From: Halovulum sp039190275
Lineage (GTDB): Bacteria; Pseudomonadota; Alphaproteobacteria; Rhodobacterales; Rhodobacteraceae
Assembly (NCBI GenBank): GCA_039190275.1
Contig: JBCCYF010000049.1
Coordinates: 1-30,280, forward strand
Reading direction: 5' to 3'
Length of the DNA: 30,280 nucleotides
Shown: piece after piece, positions 1-8,334 of the stretch
Layout of the letters: every line of letters begins with the position of its first letter
Numbering within the stretch: the stretch's first letter is position 1
Notes under the pieces: generated by a model
What the model saw: only the letters and a program-made list of their open reading frames with translations
Told to the model about the DNA's origin: nothing
Database searches by the model: none
Program-made: the position numbers and the translations under genes

Positions 1-1197
1 TACCTGGTCGTGGCCCCGAACATGGTGCGCCCGATGGCGGCACTGATCCGGTTGTTTTTTTCTGACTTAATTGCCTCCTTGCAGGATCGGGAGCCGGGTC
101 CAGACGAGCCCTGGCCGGTGATGATCATGCTCGATGAGTTCAATCGGCTCGGGAAAATGCCGATTGTGGTCGAAAGCATCGAGACATTGCGGTCCTATCG
201 CGGTCACCTGGCGATCGTGACCCAGACCATCCCGGCGCTCGATGAAATCTACGGCGAGAACGCCCGCCGCGCATTGCAGGGGAATGCCGGGATCAAACTC
301 TATCTCACACCGTCCGATGAAAAGACTGTCGAGGAGCTGAGTGGCGCGGTCGGTATGACAACCAAACGCGTGGTCACCCGTTCACGCTCCATCGGCCGCA
401 ATCCGTTCGAGGGTCGCAGCATGTCTGAACGCACGGAAGAGACATCGCTCTTGCCCAAGGACGAAGCCCGGCGCATGTCGCTTGATGACATCGTGATGGT
501 CGTGGATGCCCAGATGCCGGTTCGGGCGAAGCGCATCCGGTATTTCGACGACCCATTCTTTAAGAGCATTCATAAGGCACAGTCAGGCGAGCTGCCGTTC
601 CCGGAAGAGGCTTCCGCGGAAGAACCGTGGGTCCAGGCAGCTGAGGCGGGGCAGGGGAAACGGGCGGCGACCCGCGCGGAAGACGTTGAGGTCATAGCGG
701 AAGGCGTGAAGGCGCGGTCTCCCCGCAAAGCGCCGTCAAAGATCAATGAGACAAGCATCGCGGCCGCACAAACCGCGGCGTCCACCGGCACGGCGCTTGT
801 CACCAGTCGGCGCAAGAAGAGCGCGAAGGCGCTTCGGGAGGTTGGTTTGACCTCAAATCAAGCTGAGCTGGACCTTACCGTACAGCAGAGTTTCAAGCTG
901 ACAGAAATGATCGCGGGTGACGAAGCCGACGCCAAAGCTGCCGTCCAATCGACGATCTCTGCGCTTACGGAAATTGGTGCGGAGGATCCGGCAGGGCAGG
1001 GCGGGGGCGCAGCGGCAAGAAAAGCAATTGTCGCTGAAGCCGATGCAAAGATCGATTCAGACGAAGATAGGGATTCTTCACCCCTGAGCGAGGACATCGA
1101 GGATGGCGACATCAGCGAAATCACGAAACATCGTGTGCGGGATGGTGAGGAGATCGAGGCCGAGTTCAGAGAACAGGCACTCACACACAAGGTCTAG
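1..1197 (+). CDS. virD4: VirD4/TraG-type conjugative coupling protein, 3' part
   Basis: The reading frame is open from the first base of the window, so only the last 398 residues are present. The fragment holds the Walker B segment (VMIMLDEF, about residues 41-48) and the following helicase-like motif (IVTQTIPALDEIYG), both typical of the VirD4/TraG ATPases. These hexameric inner-membrane ATPases hand relaxase-bound DNA to the type IV secretion channel. Walker A and the N-terminal membrane segments must lie left of the window. After about residue 195 the protein turns into a long, low-complexity tail rich in Ala, Glu and Lys with no fold I recognise. Such tails are variable in the family and may contact the relaxosome. 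The stop is TAG at 1195-1197. It indicates a conjugative replicon, together with virB6 at the other end of the window. Confidence 0.9.
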   Translation, partial: YLVVAPNMVRPMAALIRLFFSDLIASLQDREPGPDEPWPVMIMLDEFNRLGKMPIVVESIETLRSYRGHLAIVTQTIPALDEIYGENARRALQGNAGIKLYLTPSDEKTVEELSGAVGMTTKRVVTRSRSIGRNPFEGRSMSERTEETSLLPKDEARRMSLDDIVMVVDAQMPVRAKRIRYFDDPFFKSIHKAQSGELPFPEEASAEEPWVQAAEAGQGKRAATRAEDVEVIAEGVKARSPRKAPSKINETSIAAAQTAASTGTALVTSRRKKSAKALREVGLTSNQAELDLTVQQSFKLTEMIAGDEADAKAAVQSTISALTEIGAEDPAGQGGGAAARKAIVAEADAKIDSDEDRDSSPLSEDIEDGDISEITKHRVRDGEEIEAEFREQALTHKV

Positions 1198-1206
1198 TTG
1201 CTCTTT

Positions 1207-1246
1207 AAAAAAACATCGGACCTTCAAAGTTCTGTGCCTGAAGGTC
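1207..1246 (-). terminator. Rho-independent terminator for minus-strand transcription
   Basis: A perfect 8-bp inverted repeat (GACCTTCA at 1219-1226, TGAAGGTC at 1239-1246) is followed on the minus strand, five bases on, by a run of seven T (A tract 1207-1213 on +). It sits downstream of the tcuB remnant read leftwards. It lacks a T run on the + strand, so it is not a clear terminator for virD4. Confidence 0.6.
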
Positions 1247-1353
1247 AGGTGTGCGAGACAATTCGGTTACTCAGGTTGATAACTCCAACGCGCGCTACTC
1301 CGACACGGTAGCTGCCACGCACATGTGCCTGTCCCACGCAAGAGCAGACTCGT

Positions 1354-1782
1354 TCAACTCGATTGCGCTTGGCGTGCAAGCATCGTCTCTCGGACAAGTG
1401 CAGTAATGCGGAAGAAATTGTGGGCCATCTTAGAGTAGGGTGTGAGTAGGAAGAATGTGAGTATGGCACCCAAATGGAGCGGCAGAAGCACGGCGACAGC
1501 ACCGGTTCCGGTTGCAGCAAACAAGAGAAACCTCGACAGGCTGATGAAAAAGAGAAGCAGCACGAAAGCCATTTCGCCGCCCCAAGCCGCCGGCGCGCCG
1601 AGGTTGGGATCGGCCTTTGTCTTGAGCCAGGCCAGACCGGCAGTCCCCAGGCACAGGAGAATGCCGCCGGTCACTCCGAGGAGCTTGCGGAGACTGAAGA
1701 AGCCGCAGGGCGCCTCCAATCCGAAGCCGTAATGCAGCACGGTCCCACTCGTCGTCGACGCGAAACACAACAAGAACCCGTA
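1354..1782 (-). pseudogene. tcuB: Truncated tricarballylate-utilisation protein TcuB, C-terminal part
   Basis: The minus-strand frame ending at 1354 encodes about 140 residues matching, from memory, the membrane-embedded C-terminal half of TcuB/CitB-type proteins. Motifs are YGFLLCFAST, a Tyr-Gly-Phe-Gly step, LLGVTGGILL, LGAPAAWGGEMAF and PYSKMAHNFFR. TcuB is an iron-sulfur/haem membrane protein that reoxidises the flavin of TcuA in tricarballylate use. The N-terminal ferredoxin-like half is absent: homology stops at about 1782, exactly where the transposase gene begins on the opposite strand. The frame stays open to 1851, but those extra residues are antisense to the transposase. No tcuA, tcuC or tcuR is present, so this is a remnant rather than a working gene. 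The terminator at 1207-1246 was probably its own. Confidence 0.75.
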
Positions 1783-1787
1783 AGGAC

Positions 1788-2189
1788 ATGCAATACGACA
1801 CCGGCAGCCACTGTGTTTTCTATCGCCGCTATCACATCGTCTGGTCGACAAAGTACCGCTACAAGGTGCTGCAGGGTGACATCAGGCTCCGCGTGCGCGA
1901 TATCTGCCGACAGACGTGTCGAGAGAAAGATGTCGACATCATCCGCGGCATCTTGTCCTCAGATCACGTCCACATGTTCGTGTCGGTCCCGTCCAAACTG
2001 GCCGTCAGCGACTTGGTACGGCTGATGAAGGGGCCGTCGTCCCACAAGGTGCAGCGGGAGTTTCCGCAATTGCGAAAACGCTACTGGGGCCGGGGGTATT
2101 TTTCGACCACCAACGGCGCCATCACGGAAAACATCGTACTTCAGTACCTCGAACAGCATATCGCAAATACCACCAGCGCCAGCGGATAG
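1788..2189 (+). mobile_element. tnpA: IS200/IS605-family transposase TnpA (Y1 HUH type)
   Basis: This 133-residue protein is a single-domain Y1 HUH transposase, which moves single-stranded DNA by a 'peel-and-paste' route. Visible motifs are the N-terminal YHIVWSTKYRYKVL segment, the HUH metal motif in SSDHVHMFVSVP, and a C-terminal helix (LQYLEQH) carrying the likely catalytic tyrosine. A ribosome site (AAGGA, 1782-1786) precedes the ATG. Many relatives carry about five more residues (of the type RHFWA) between RYWG and RGYF; here the text reads RYWGRGYF, which suggests a small in-frame deletion next to the active site (comparison from memory). There is almost no room for the subterminal hairpins of a mobile copy: tcuB homology ends at 1782 and the next gene ends at 2195. 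It is probably a decayed or end-truncated element. Confidence 0.85.
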
Positions 2190-2194
2190 GTAGT

Positions 2195-2854
2195 TTAGTG
2201 CGACAACACAAGAGAGATAACCCCAACCAGGATCAGGCTGAGAGCCCACACCATATCTAGGTTGAACCACCCCTTGGAGAGAAACTTCAATCCGAGCCAA
2301 TGATAGACGCCAACCGCGAGAATTCCGCCAGAAAAAGTCATGGCCAAAGTGTGCACCAAGGCAACCACTGCCGCGATCCCGGCATTGCCTGACATCAGGT
2401 CCGACGCTGCCGCATGCCCCGCATCGGTTTCGACCGTCTGGCAGATGCCAAGGTAGATCGGGACCAACATCAAGCCAGCGCCGTGGGCCATGGCTGCAAG
2501 AAATGACCAAAGCGCCAGGCGCGAGGGTGGCACGCGCGCCAGAAAGCGCGGGTGTCGGCGATTGATCAGGAGGTACACGCCGAGCGCGATGACCAGACAA
2601 GCGGCGCCAACCTGAATCTGCTGTTGCCATTCAGCTAGTAACATTAGCGCCGAGAAAGGAAAAAGGATCGCTGCCATTGCCAGCAGGTGGCCTGCCGCCA
2701 ATGCCGCAAGCGCCTTATAAAGGCTTTCCTGAGCGCGATCCATCAGCGCCGCAGATACCGCCAAAGGCCAACCCATACCCGGGTTGATGCCATGGTAAAT
2801 GCCTGAAGCCGCAACGGCCCACCAAAGGGCCGTTGCCGTATCAACCCCGTCCAC
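2195..2854 (-). CDS. Polytopic membrane protein downstream of methanethiol oxidase
   Basis: The product has 219 residues and about six hydrophobic helices. I do not recognise a characterised family, but the N-terminal motif YHGINPGMGWPLAV resembles a group of uncharacterised proteobacterial membrane proteins with an HGxNPGMGW signature. A GTG start at 2854 lies three bases after the mtoX stop, so the two genes are probably translated as a pair. I see no strong separate ribosome site, which fits coupling. The histidine-containing first helix recalls nickel/cobalt exporters, but their HxxxxDH motif is absent. A role linked to methanethiol oxidation, such as metal handling or transport of a product, is only guilt by association. 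The gene ends just beyond the transposase stop and on the opposite strand. Confidence 0.75.
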   Translation of the reverse strand: MDGVDTATALWWAVAASGIYHGINPGMGWPLAVSAALMDRAQESLYKALAALAAGHLLAMAAILFPFSALMLLAEWQQQIQVGAACLVIALGVYLLINRRHPRFLARVPPSRLALWSFLAAMAHGAGLMLVPIYLGICQTVETDAGHAAASDLMSGNAGIAAVVALVHTLAMTFSGGILAVGVYHWLGLKFLSKGWFNLDMVWALSLILVGVISLVLSH

Positions 2855-2870
2855 CCGTCAGACGGACGGG
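2846..2870 (-). repeat. Inverted repeat at the mtoX / membrane-protein junction
   Basis: Perfect 7-bp arms CCCGTCC (2846-2852) and GGACGGG (2864-2870) flank an 11-base spacer that includes the mtoX stop and the region of the GTG start of the next gene. It could form an RNA hairpin that ribosomes finishing mtoX must melt, which would favour coupled translation. A chance repeat in GC-rich DNA is also possible. Confidence 0.35.
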
Positions 2871-4258
2871 TAGCAGAAGCTGTCAGTAGAGCAGTCGCCT
2901 CCCTCTAGGCGGATCTGGTGGCTGCGATAACCTTTAGGAAATTCGACATAGAAATCCTTGTCGAGCTCCAAGCCACCGTCTTCGCCGACGTTGGCCATCA
3001 CCATTTGTCCTCCCTCGTCGTTCGGATAGAACTGGTCATCCCACGTAGAATAAAGCGAGTTGGTCCAGTAGACGCGTTTGCCGTCGCGGCTGATCTCCAT
3101 CATCTGGGGCCCATAGGCAAAGTCTTTGCCGTTGGGGTGCTTCGCGCCACGCGCGATGCCGCCAAGTTCAACTTTGCCTGTCAGCTTGGGGTTCATCGGG
3201 TCGGATACATCGTATTGGTGCATCTCTCCCTGTCCCCAACAGGCGACATAGAGGTATTTGTCGTCCAGGCTCAGGTCGATATCCGTTACCAAGGGCGGCA
3301 CAGCCGAGAAACCTTTCAGCAGTGGCGGCAGGTTCTCGGGGTCTTCCGGACGCGGGTCGATGGTGATGGTCTTCTTCGCCTCGAACGTGCCGTCATCCTT
3401 CTGCCACCAGGTGAAGATCGCGCCCTGTAGGTTGGTGGTATCGACCACCACGCCGCAGAAGCCGTAATCCTTGGCCGGATCATGTGCGGGCCGGATTTCC
3501 AGCGCCATCTGGTGGTTCTCACCCAGGTCGATGGTCTGAACATTGCGACGCTCGCGCAGGTTCCAGAAATGGATCTTGTGGCCGTATTTATTGCTCAGCA
3601 GATCCTCAGCGACGATGCCGTTTTCGAACTGGGGCGGGAGACCCCATTCCGAACTGACCATGTAGTCGCGCGGTAGGTTCCACCAAAAGTCATAGTGCTT
3701 GTCTTGCTCGCCTCGGTCCATTTCATAGCGGCCCAGGATTTCAAAGGTTTCGCAGTCCATGATGAAGATGCCCGGAGGTCCGTCGGTGCCATCCTCGCCG
3801 CCGCCGCCAAGGGTCGAGACATAGATACCCTCTGGACCGCAATGGATCGTGTGTGGGCGCGAATAGCCCGTCTTGGCGAACACCTCTTCAGGCTCGATGA
3901 TCTTGTGGATCTTGGCCTCCAGCGGATCCTTGACGTCGATCACGTAAATCCGCGACGACCGGATGCCCGGCACGATCAGGTAACGACGTTCCAGAAACGC
4001 GTGTCCGGTCAGCGGTGACAAGGCCGACGAGCAGGCGTTCCACCCGAAATGGTGAAACTCGTCGCCCGTGTTGGGCATGATCACCTGATGCACGATCTGA
4101 CCGTGGGTGTCGGACGTTGGATCGACATCCACCACCGCCAAACCGTCCGGCTGCGACCCATCAGGGCTCAGCATCAGGGTGAAGGCCAACGTCTCCGCCG
4201 GAGCCTCCATTGCAAGTTTCGGGGTCGCGTGAAATGTCGGGTCTGGTCTCAAGTTCAT
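2858..4258 (-). CDS. mtoX: Methanethiol oxidase / selenium-binding protein SBP56 family
   Basis: The 466-residue product is a full-length SBP56-family beta-propeller protein. Characteristic segments include DEFHHFGWNACSSAL, YSRPHTIHCGPEGIYVSTLGG, DFWWNLPRDYMVSSEWG and YRSHQIRLEGGDCSTDSFCYP at the C-terminus, with the conserved His and Cys residues expected for copper binding. Characterised members convert methanethiol, oxygen and water into formaldehyde, hydrogen sulfide and hydrogen peroxide. In marine bacteria methanethiol comes from DMSP demethylation. The ATG at 4258 follows a strong GGGAGGAG ribosome site. No signal peptide is visible, whereas some characterised homologues are periplasmic, so this one is probably cytoplasmic. 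The usual partners for copper delivery (SCO1/SenC, MauG-like) are absent. Substrate is inferred from family; some homologues have other roles. Confidence 0.9.
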   Translation of the reverse strand: MNLRPDPTFHATPKLAMEAPAETLAFTLMLSPDGSQPDGLAVVDVDPTSDTHGQIVHQVIMPNTGDEFHHFGWNACSSALSPLTGHAFLERRYLIVPGIRSSRIYVIDVKDPLEAKIHKIIEPEEVFAKTGYSRPHTIHCGPEGIYVSTLGGGGEDGTDGPPGIFIMDCETFEILGRYEMDRGEQDKHYDFWWNLPRDYMVSSEWGLPPQFENGIVAEDLLSNKYGHKIHFWNLRERRNVQTIDLGENHQMALEIRPAHDPAKDYGFCGVVVDTTNLQGAIFTWWQKDDGTFEAKKTITIDPRPEDPENLPPLLKGFSAVPPLVTDIDLSLDDKYLYVACWGQGEMHQYDVSDPMNPKLTGKVELGGIARGAKHPNGKDFAYGPQMMEISRDGKRVYWTNSLYSTWDDQFYPNDEGGQMVMANVGEDGGLELDKDFYVEFPKGYRSHQIRLEGGDCSTDSFCYPSV

Positions 4259-4280
4259 TGGGGGCTCCTCCCATGGTTTT

Positions 4281-4300
4281 ACCCCAACTAGGATTGGGGT
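4281..4300 (-). promoter_or_regulatory. Hairpin/operator-like palindrome in the mtoX leader
   Basis: Perfect 7-bp arms ACCCCAA and TTGGGGT enclose a six-base loop, 23-42 bases upstream of the mtoX start and just before its ribosome site. There is no U run after it on the minus strand, so it is not a standard terminator for the peptide-transport operon read in the same direction. It could be a regulator site or a leader hairpin. Confidence 0.4.
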
Positions 4301-4379
4301 TTGTCGTTGTGCGGTGGGTCTCCTCAGTCCTCCGCATACCTGCGCACCTCAACGGTGCGAATAGACTTTTGCCGTAACA

Positions 4380-6416
4380 TCATTGCGCGGCTTCGGCGGT
4401 TTGGCTTACTGCAAGTTGTTCAATCCCGATGTGGCAGCGGATTGCATGACCGTCTGCACCCTTGTGCCACGGAGGGATTTCTGTATCGCAAATACTGCCC
4501 AACTTGCGCGGGCACCGGCGCTGGAACGGGCAACCTTGCGCTCGCGGAGAAAGCTCTACGACATCGTCGGCAGACAGTGTCGGGGCCGTGTCCGGGTCTG
4601 GTTCAAGAACAGCGCCGAGCAGCACTTCTGTGTAAGGGTGCGAGGGCGTGCTGTAGACATGGTGGGATTTCCCGATTTCGCACAGCCGTCCCTGATAGAG
4701 GACCGCCACGCGATCGGAAAGCGCCTTTACCACCGCCAGATCGTGACTGACGAAAACATAGGTCGTGCCTTGTTTCTCTTTCAGTTCGTTCAACAGGTCC
4801 AAAACGGCTGCTTGTACCGACACATCCAGAGCCGATGTGACCTCGTCGCACAAAACAAGTTCAGGATCAGCTGCGAACGCGCGGGCGATGGCAACCCGCT
4901 GTTTTTCGCCACCCGAAAGCTGACTAGGAAGCCGGTCCAAGTAATGCGCGCCCAGCCGGACTCGGCCGAGGATTTCAACGCTTCGGTCATGCAGTTCTGT
5001 ACCCGACAGGCCAAAGTAGAGTCTCAAAGGCTGCTCAAGAATCTCCGCAACCGTGTGGCGCGGGTTCAAGCTGTCGTCCGGATTTTGAAAAATTAGCTGG
5101 ACGCGGCGCAAGTGGTCGGGGCTTCTGCCTTCCACGGACGGGCTCAAGGGTTCGCCATCCGCCATGTTAATGGTTCCGCCGACTGGTGGCAGAAGTCCCG
5201 CGATGGATTTCAGGATTGTTGACTTGCCCGACCCACTTTCGCCCACGAGCCCCAGCGTTTCGCCGCGTTGCACCGCAATGTCGATATCGTCAACCGTTGC
5301 GACATGGGTGTCCTGGCGGCCAAGAATTTGATCCAAAAGGTTGGGCTGATGGTAGCTGATCGACAGATCATCGAGTTTCAAGGCCGGCACATGTCCCGCT
5401 TCGAGACTCACGGGCACCGTTCCGCTTCCTGTCAATGCAAGCTGCTCGGCCTGGTCAGCGCGAAAACATCTTACCAATTCGCCATCCGGAGTGCGCGTAA
5501 GTTCTGGGCGTCGGGCTTTACAGATGTCCTGTGCCAAAGCGCAACGTTCGACAAAAGAACAACCATCGCCGACCCCTCCCGGAGCTGGGGGGCGGCCATC
5601 TAGCGCTACCGGTAGGTGATGATCAGCAAGGCGAGGTATCGAGGCCAAGAGCCCTCGGGCGTAAGGGTGTCGCGGAGCCTTCAGCACTTGTCGCGTGCTG
5701 CCCTCCAAAACCACCTCGCCTGCATACATCACCACTACGCGATCACAAACACGGGCAATTGCACCGAGGTCGTGGCTCACGTAAACCATGGCCGTTCCAC
5801 GTTCCCGCGCGATATCTCGGAGCAGTTCAAGAATATGGGCCTGTGTCGTGACATCGAGACCAGTTGTTGGCTCGTCCAGCAAGAGTGCATGTGGCTCACC
5901 CGCTAGGGCCATGGCCACGGCGGCCCGTTGTTGCTGACCTCCCGACAACTCGTGGGGGAAACGAGACAATATGGCCTTGGGATCTGGAAGTCGGACCTGG
6001 CCAAGCAGTTCGGTTGCTTTGGCAACATGATCAGACGCAGGAACAGAAGAATGCAGCCGCAGAGCTTCGATCAGTTGGGCGCCAATGCGTAGCGTGGGGG
6101 TCAGAGACTGACCCGAGTTTTGCGGAATGAGCGCCAGTTCGCCGCCACGTATCTTTTCAAGCTCAGGGCGGGTCTGGGAGAACATGTCCAGACCCCGAAA
6201 GGCTACCGACCCACCAAGGAGGCGCAATCCACGTTTGAGGTACCCCATCGCAGCAAGAGCGAGCGTTGACTTTCCAGAACCGCTTTCGCCGACGATCCCG
6301 ACGCTTTCGCCCTCGGCGACATCCAAGTCGATGTTGCGCAAAACGGGCAGTGTCGCACCCGACTTGCCGGTGAACCCAATTGAAACATCGCGGATGTTGA
6401 TAACGGGCTTGTTCAT
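4380..6416 (-). CDS. Dipeptide/oligopeptide ABC transporter, fused double ATPase (DppD-DppF type)
   Basis: Two complete peptide-type ABC ATPases are fused in one 678-residue chain. The first half has Walker A GESGSGKST (43-51), signature LSGGQQQR (157-164) and Walker B LLLDEP (178-183). The second half repeats Walker A at 392-400, then LSGGEKQR and a variant Walker B (LVLCDEVTSALD), where the usual DEP is DEV, common in this subfamily. Both halves carry the Cys-rich oligopeptide-transport C-terminal motif (GCSFVERCALAQDIC; GCPFQRRCPRKLGSIC). The protein powers import through the two permeases encoded upstream. The frame is open to 6644, but those residues are antisense to the permease gene. 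The ATG at 6416 overlaps the permease stop as ATGA and is the natural start. The substrate is probably a peptide; related systems also move opines and nickel chelates. Confidence 0.93.
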   Translation of the reverse strand: MNKPVINIRDVSIGFTGKSGATLPVLRNIDLDVAEGESVGIVGESGSGKSTLALAAMGYLKRGLRLLGGSVAFRGLDMFSQTRPELEKIRGGELALIPQNSGQSLTPTLRIGAQLIEALRLHSSVPASDHVAKATELLGQVRLPDPKAILSRFPHELSGGQQQRAAVAMALAGEPHALLLDEPTTGLDVTTQAHILELLRDIARERGTAMVYVSHDLGAIARVCDRVVVMYAGEVVLEGSTRQVLKAPRHPYARGLLASIPRLADHHLPVALDGRPPAPGGVGDGCSFVERCALAQDICKARRPELTRTPDGELVRCFRADQAEQLALTGSGTVPVSLEAGHVPALKLDDLSISYHQPNLLDQILGRQDTHVATVDDIDIAVQRGETLGLVGESGSGKSTILKSIAGLLPPVGGTINMADGEPLSPSVEGRSPDHLRRVQLIFQNPDDSLNPRHTVAEILEQPLRLYFGLSGTELHDRSVEILGRVRLGAHYLDRLPSQLSGGEKQRVAIARAFAADPELVLCDEVTSALDVSVQAAVLDLLNELKEKQGTTYVFVSHDLAVVKALSDRVAVLYQGRLCEIGKSHHVYSTPSHPYTEVLLGAVLEPDPDTAPTLSADDVVELSPRAQGCPFQRRCPRKLGSICDTEIPPWHKGADGHAIRCHIGIEQLAVSQTAEAAQ

Positions 6417-7300
6417 ACTGGCGCCTTTTGTGCGCGATCGATGCCGAGCGCCTTGGCCAGCGCATCTGCAGTCAGATTGATGCCGATAATCAGTGAAGAA
6501 AGCGCGATCACAGGCCCCAGAACTCCCCATGGCGCAAAGGACATGAAGCCGCGCGCGTCGGCGATCATTAGGCCCCAATCCGGGGTCGGGGGGGACACAC
6601 CGAAGCCGAGGAAAGACAGCGAAGAAAAGGCGAGCAGCATCCAAGACCAGCGCATCGCGCCCTCGACCATCAGTGCATCGAGTACATTTGGCAGCAACTC
6701 GCGCCGGATAATTGTCATGCGGCCGTGGCCGCGGGCGCGTGCAGCAGAAACGAAATCGCGGGCCACCACGTCATGCGTCGCGGCGCGGGCAATCCGGATA
6801 ACCGGGATGCCGTAGAAAAACGCCAATGTCGGGATAAGTACCTCGATCCCAGTACCGAAAGTGACGATCAGCACGAGCATTTTGAGGATCCAGGGCAGTG
6901 ACAGGAACGCGTCGACAACACGCATCATGATCTCGTCAATGCGGCCTCCAACCAATCCAAAGAAGATACCAACAAACCCTCCCCATGCGACGGCGATTGG
7001 CGTTGCGATGCCAGTGACCAGAAGGGCCTCGCGCCCTCCAAGAAGAACACGGGTAAAGACATCACGGCCCAAATGATCTGTTCCGAGCCAGTGCGCTGCG
7101 TCCGGTGCAGTCAGCATCATGCTCGAGTTCATTGCCTTGTAGTCGTAAGGAACGATCAGTGGGCTGATCAGCGCGAGCATCACATGGGCGATAACCAGTG
7201 TGAGACCGATGGCTCCGGACGGGCGCGCCATTACGTCTCTCAAGACCAGGAGAAACCGGGCGGTAAACGTATTCTGCTTGGAAGCGGCTGTGATGGTCAT
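6413..7300 (-). CDS. Dipeptide-type ABC transporter permease (DppC-like)
   Basis: This 295-residue inner-membrane permease has the DppC/OppC pattern: an N-terminal helix, then PDAAHWLGTDHLGRDVFTR, which is diagnostic of this subfamily, then five further hydrophobic helices. The cytoplasmic EAA-type loop reads ARDFVSAARARGHGRMTIIRRELLPN and docks onto the ATPase. The C-terminal part (FLGFGVSPPTPDWGLMI) is also typical. Its start overlaps the stop of the upstream permease by four bases (ATGA), and its stop overlaps the ATPase start in the same way. The three genes are therefore one translationally coupled unit. Length is normal. Confidence 0.93.
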   Translation of the reverse strand: MTITAASKQNTFTARFLLVLRDVMARPSGAIGLTLVIAHVMLALISPLIVPYDYKAMNSSMMLTAPDAAHWLGTDHLGRDVFTRVLLGGREALLVTGIATPIAVAWGGFVGIFFGLVGGRIDEIMMRVVDAFLSLPWILKMLVLIVTFGTGIEVLIPTLAFFYGIPVIRIARAATHDVVARDFVSAARARGHGRMTIIRRELLPNVLDALMVEGAMRWSWMLLAFSSLSFLGFGVSPPTPDWGLMIADARGFMSFAPWGVLGPVIALSSLIIGINLTADALAKALGIDRAQKAPV

Positions 7301-8256
7301 TTCCGCCTCATGTGCATCGTGCGCAGTCGCGGGTTTGCGACCATTGTCAGAAGATCAGCAAAAAGGTTAACGCCGACATAAACCGCGGCCACGATCAGGG
7401 CGATGGCCTGCACCACGGGCAAGTCCCGGTCAGAGATGGAGTCGATCATCATCCGACCAAGGCCCGGGTAATTGAACACCACCTCGATCACGACCACCCC
7501 GCCCAAGAGCCAGGCAATTGTTAGAGCAACAACATTGATCGCTGGTAGCAATGCATTTGGCAGGGCATGGCGGAACACGATCTGCCAATATGGTACGCCC
7601 TTCAGAGTCGCCATCTGGACATAATCTCCTGCCATGACTTCGATAACCGACGAGCGGACCATACGCAGGATGTGCGCCGTCATGACCATGGTCAGCACCA
7701 GCACCGGCAGCAGGATTTCTGGGAAGAACTCGGACGCCGGCGCATGGGCCGGTGTCAGGACAATTCCAGGCAACCACCCTAACCAGATCGAGAACAGCAG
7801 GATCAAAACGGTGGCTGAAACAAATTCGGGGATCGTCATCGCGAAAATCGCCAATGTCGAAAGGGTCAAGTCAACCGGTCTGTCGCGCCACAAGCCGGTG
7901 ACAACTCCTAGAAAGATGGCCAGAGGCACGCCCAGAGCAAGCGAACACGCTGCCAACAGCAGAGAATTTTTCAGGCGGTTTCCAACCAGATCGCTAATAC
8001 TTTTCTGACCGTTGGCCGAGACGCCGAGATCGCCCTGAATGGCGCCAACGGCCCATTCCACGTAGCGCTCGACAGGCCCTCGATTCAGTCCTTGCGCCTC
8101 GCGGCAATTCTCCAACAGCTTTCCTTTGGCTTCCCGCTCGAGAAAGGCTGTACAGGCATCCCCTGGTAGCAATTCAACGCCCGCGAAGATGATGACCGAG
8201 ACAATCGCGACCGTTATCGCTCCAAGAAAGAGGCGTCGAAGGATCATGCGGAGCAT
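7297..8256 (-). CDS. Dipeptide-type ABC transporter permease (DppB-like)
   Basis: This 319-residue permease of the DppB/OppB class pairs with the DppC-like protein. Features include the opening MLRMILRRLFLGAI helix, the periplasmic LNRGPVERYVEWAVGAIQGDLGVS segment, five more membrane helices, and the EAA loop (GDYVQMATLKGVPYWQIVFRHALPN) followed by FNYPGLGRMM. The frame extends to 8316, but the added residues are not hydrophobic or conserved. A ribosome site (GGAAAG) sits seven bases before the ATG at 8256, which is therefore preferred. The insertion DACTAFLEREAKGKLLENC between helix 1 and the conserved segment has two cysteines and is slightly unusual. Confidence 0.92.
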   Translation of the reverse strand: MLRMILRRLFLGAITVAIVSVIIFAGVELLPGDACTAFLEREAKGKLLENCREAQGLNRGPVERYVEWAVGAIQGDLGVSANGQKSISDLVGNRLKNSLLLAACSLALGVPLAIFLGVVTGLWRDRPVDLTLSTLAIFAMTIPEFVSATVLILLFSIWLGWLPGIVLTPAHAPASEFFPEILLPVLVLTMVMTAHILRMVRSSVIEVMAGDYVQMATLKGVPYWQIVFRHALPNALLPAINVVALTIAWLLGGVVVIEVVFNYPGLGRMMIDSISDRDLPVVQAIALIVAAVYVGVNLFADLLTMVANPRLRTMHMRRK

Positions 8257-8292
8257 GGCAGAACTTTCCGGGCAAAGAAGGCGGTGTCTTGA

Positions 8293-8321
8293 GCGGGGCG
8301 CCAGGTTAAGTGGCACCCCGC
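8293..8321 (-). repeat. Stem-loop after the peptide-binding-protein gene
   Basis: An 11-bp stem (8293-8303 with 8311-8321, one G:U-type mismatch) and a 7-base loop lie between the binding-protein stop and the first permease start. No U run follows. Hairpins of this kind often protect the upstream mRNA from 3' decay or partly stop transcription, so that binding protein is made in excess over membrane components. Confidence 0.6.
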
Positions 8322-8334
8322 CTACGATCGCCGA

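Noticed and set aside
1783..1851. N-terminal extension of the tcuB-like frame beyond 1782
   Set aside because: These codons are antisense to the transposase start and have no TcuB similarity; they are only an accidentally open frame.
6417..6644. N-terminal extension of the fused ATPase
   Set aside because: The residues are antisense-frame noise inside the DppC-like permease gene; the true start overlaps its stop as ATGA.
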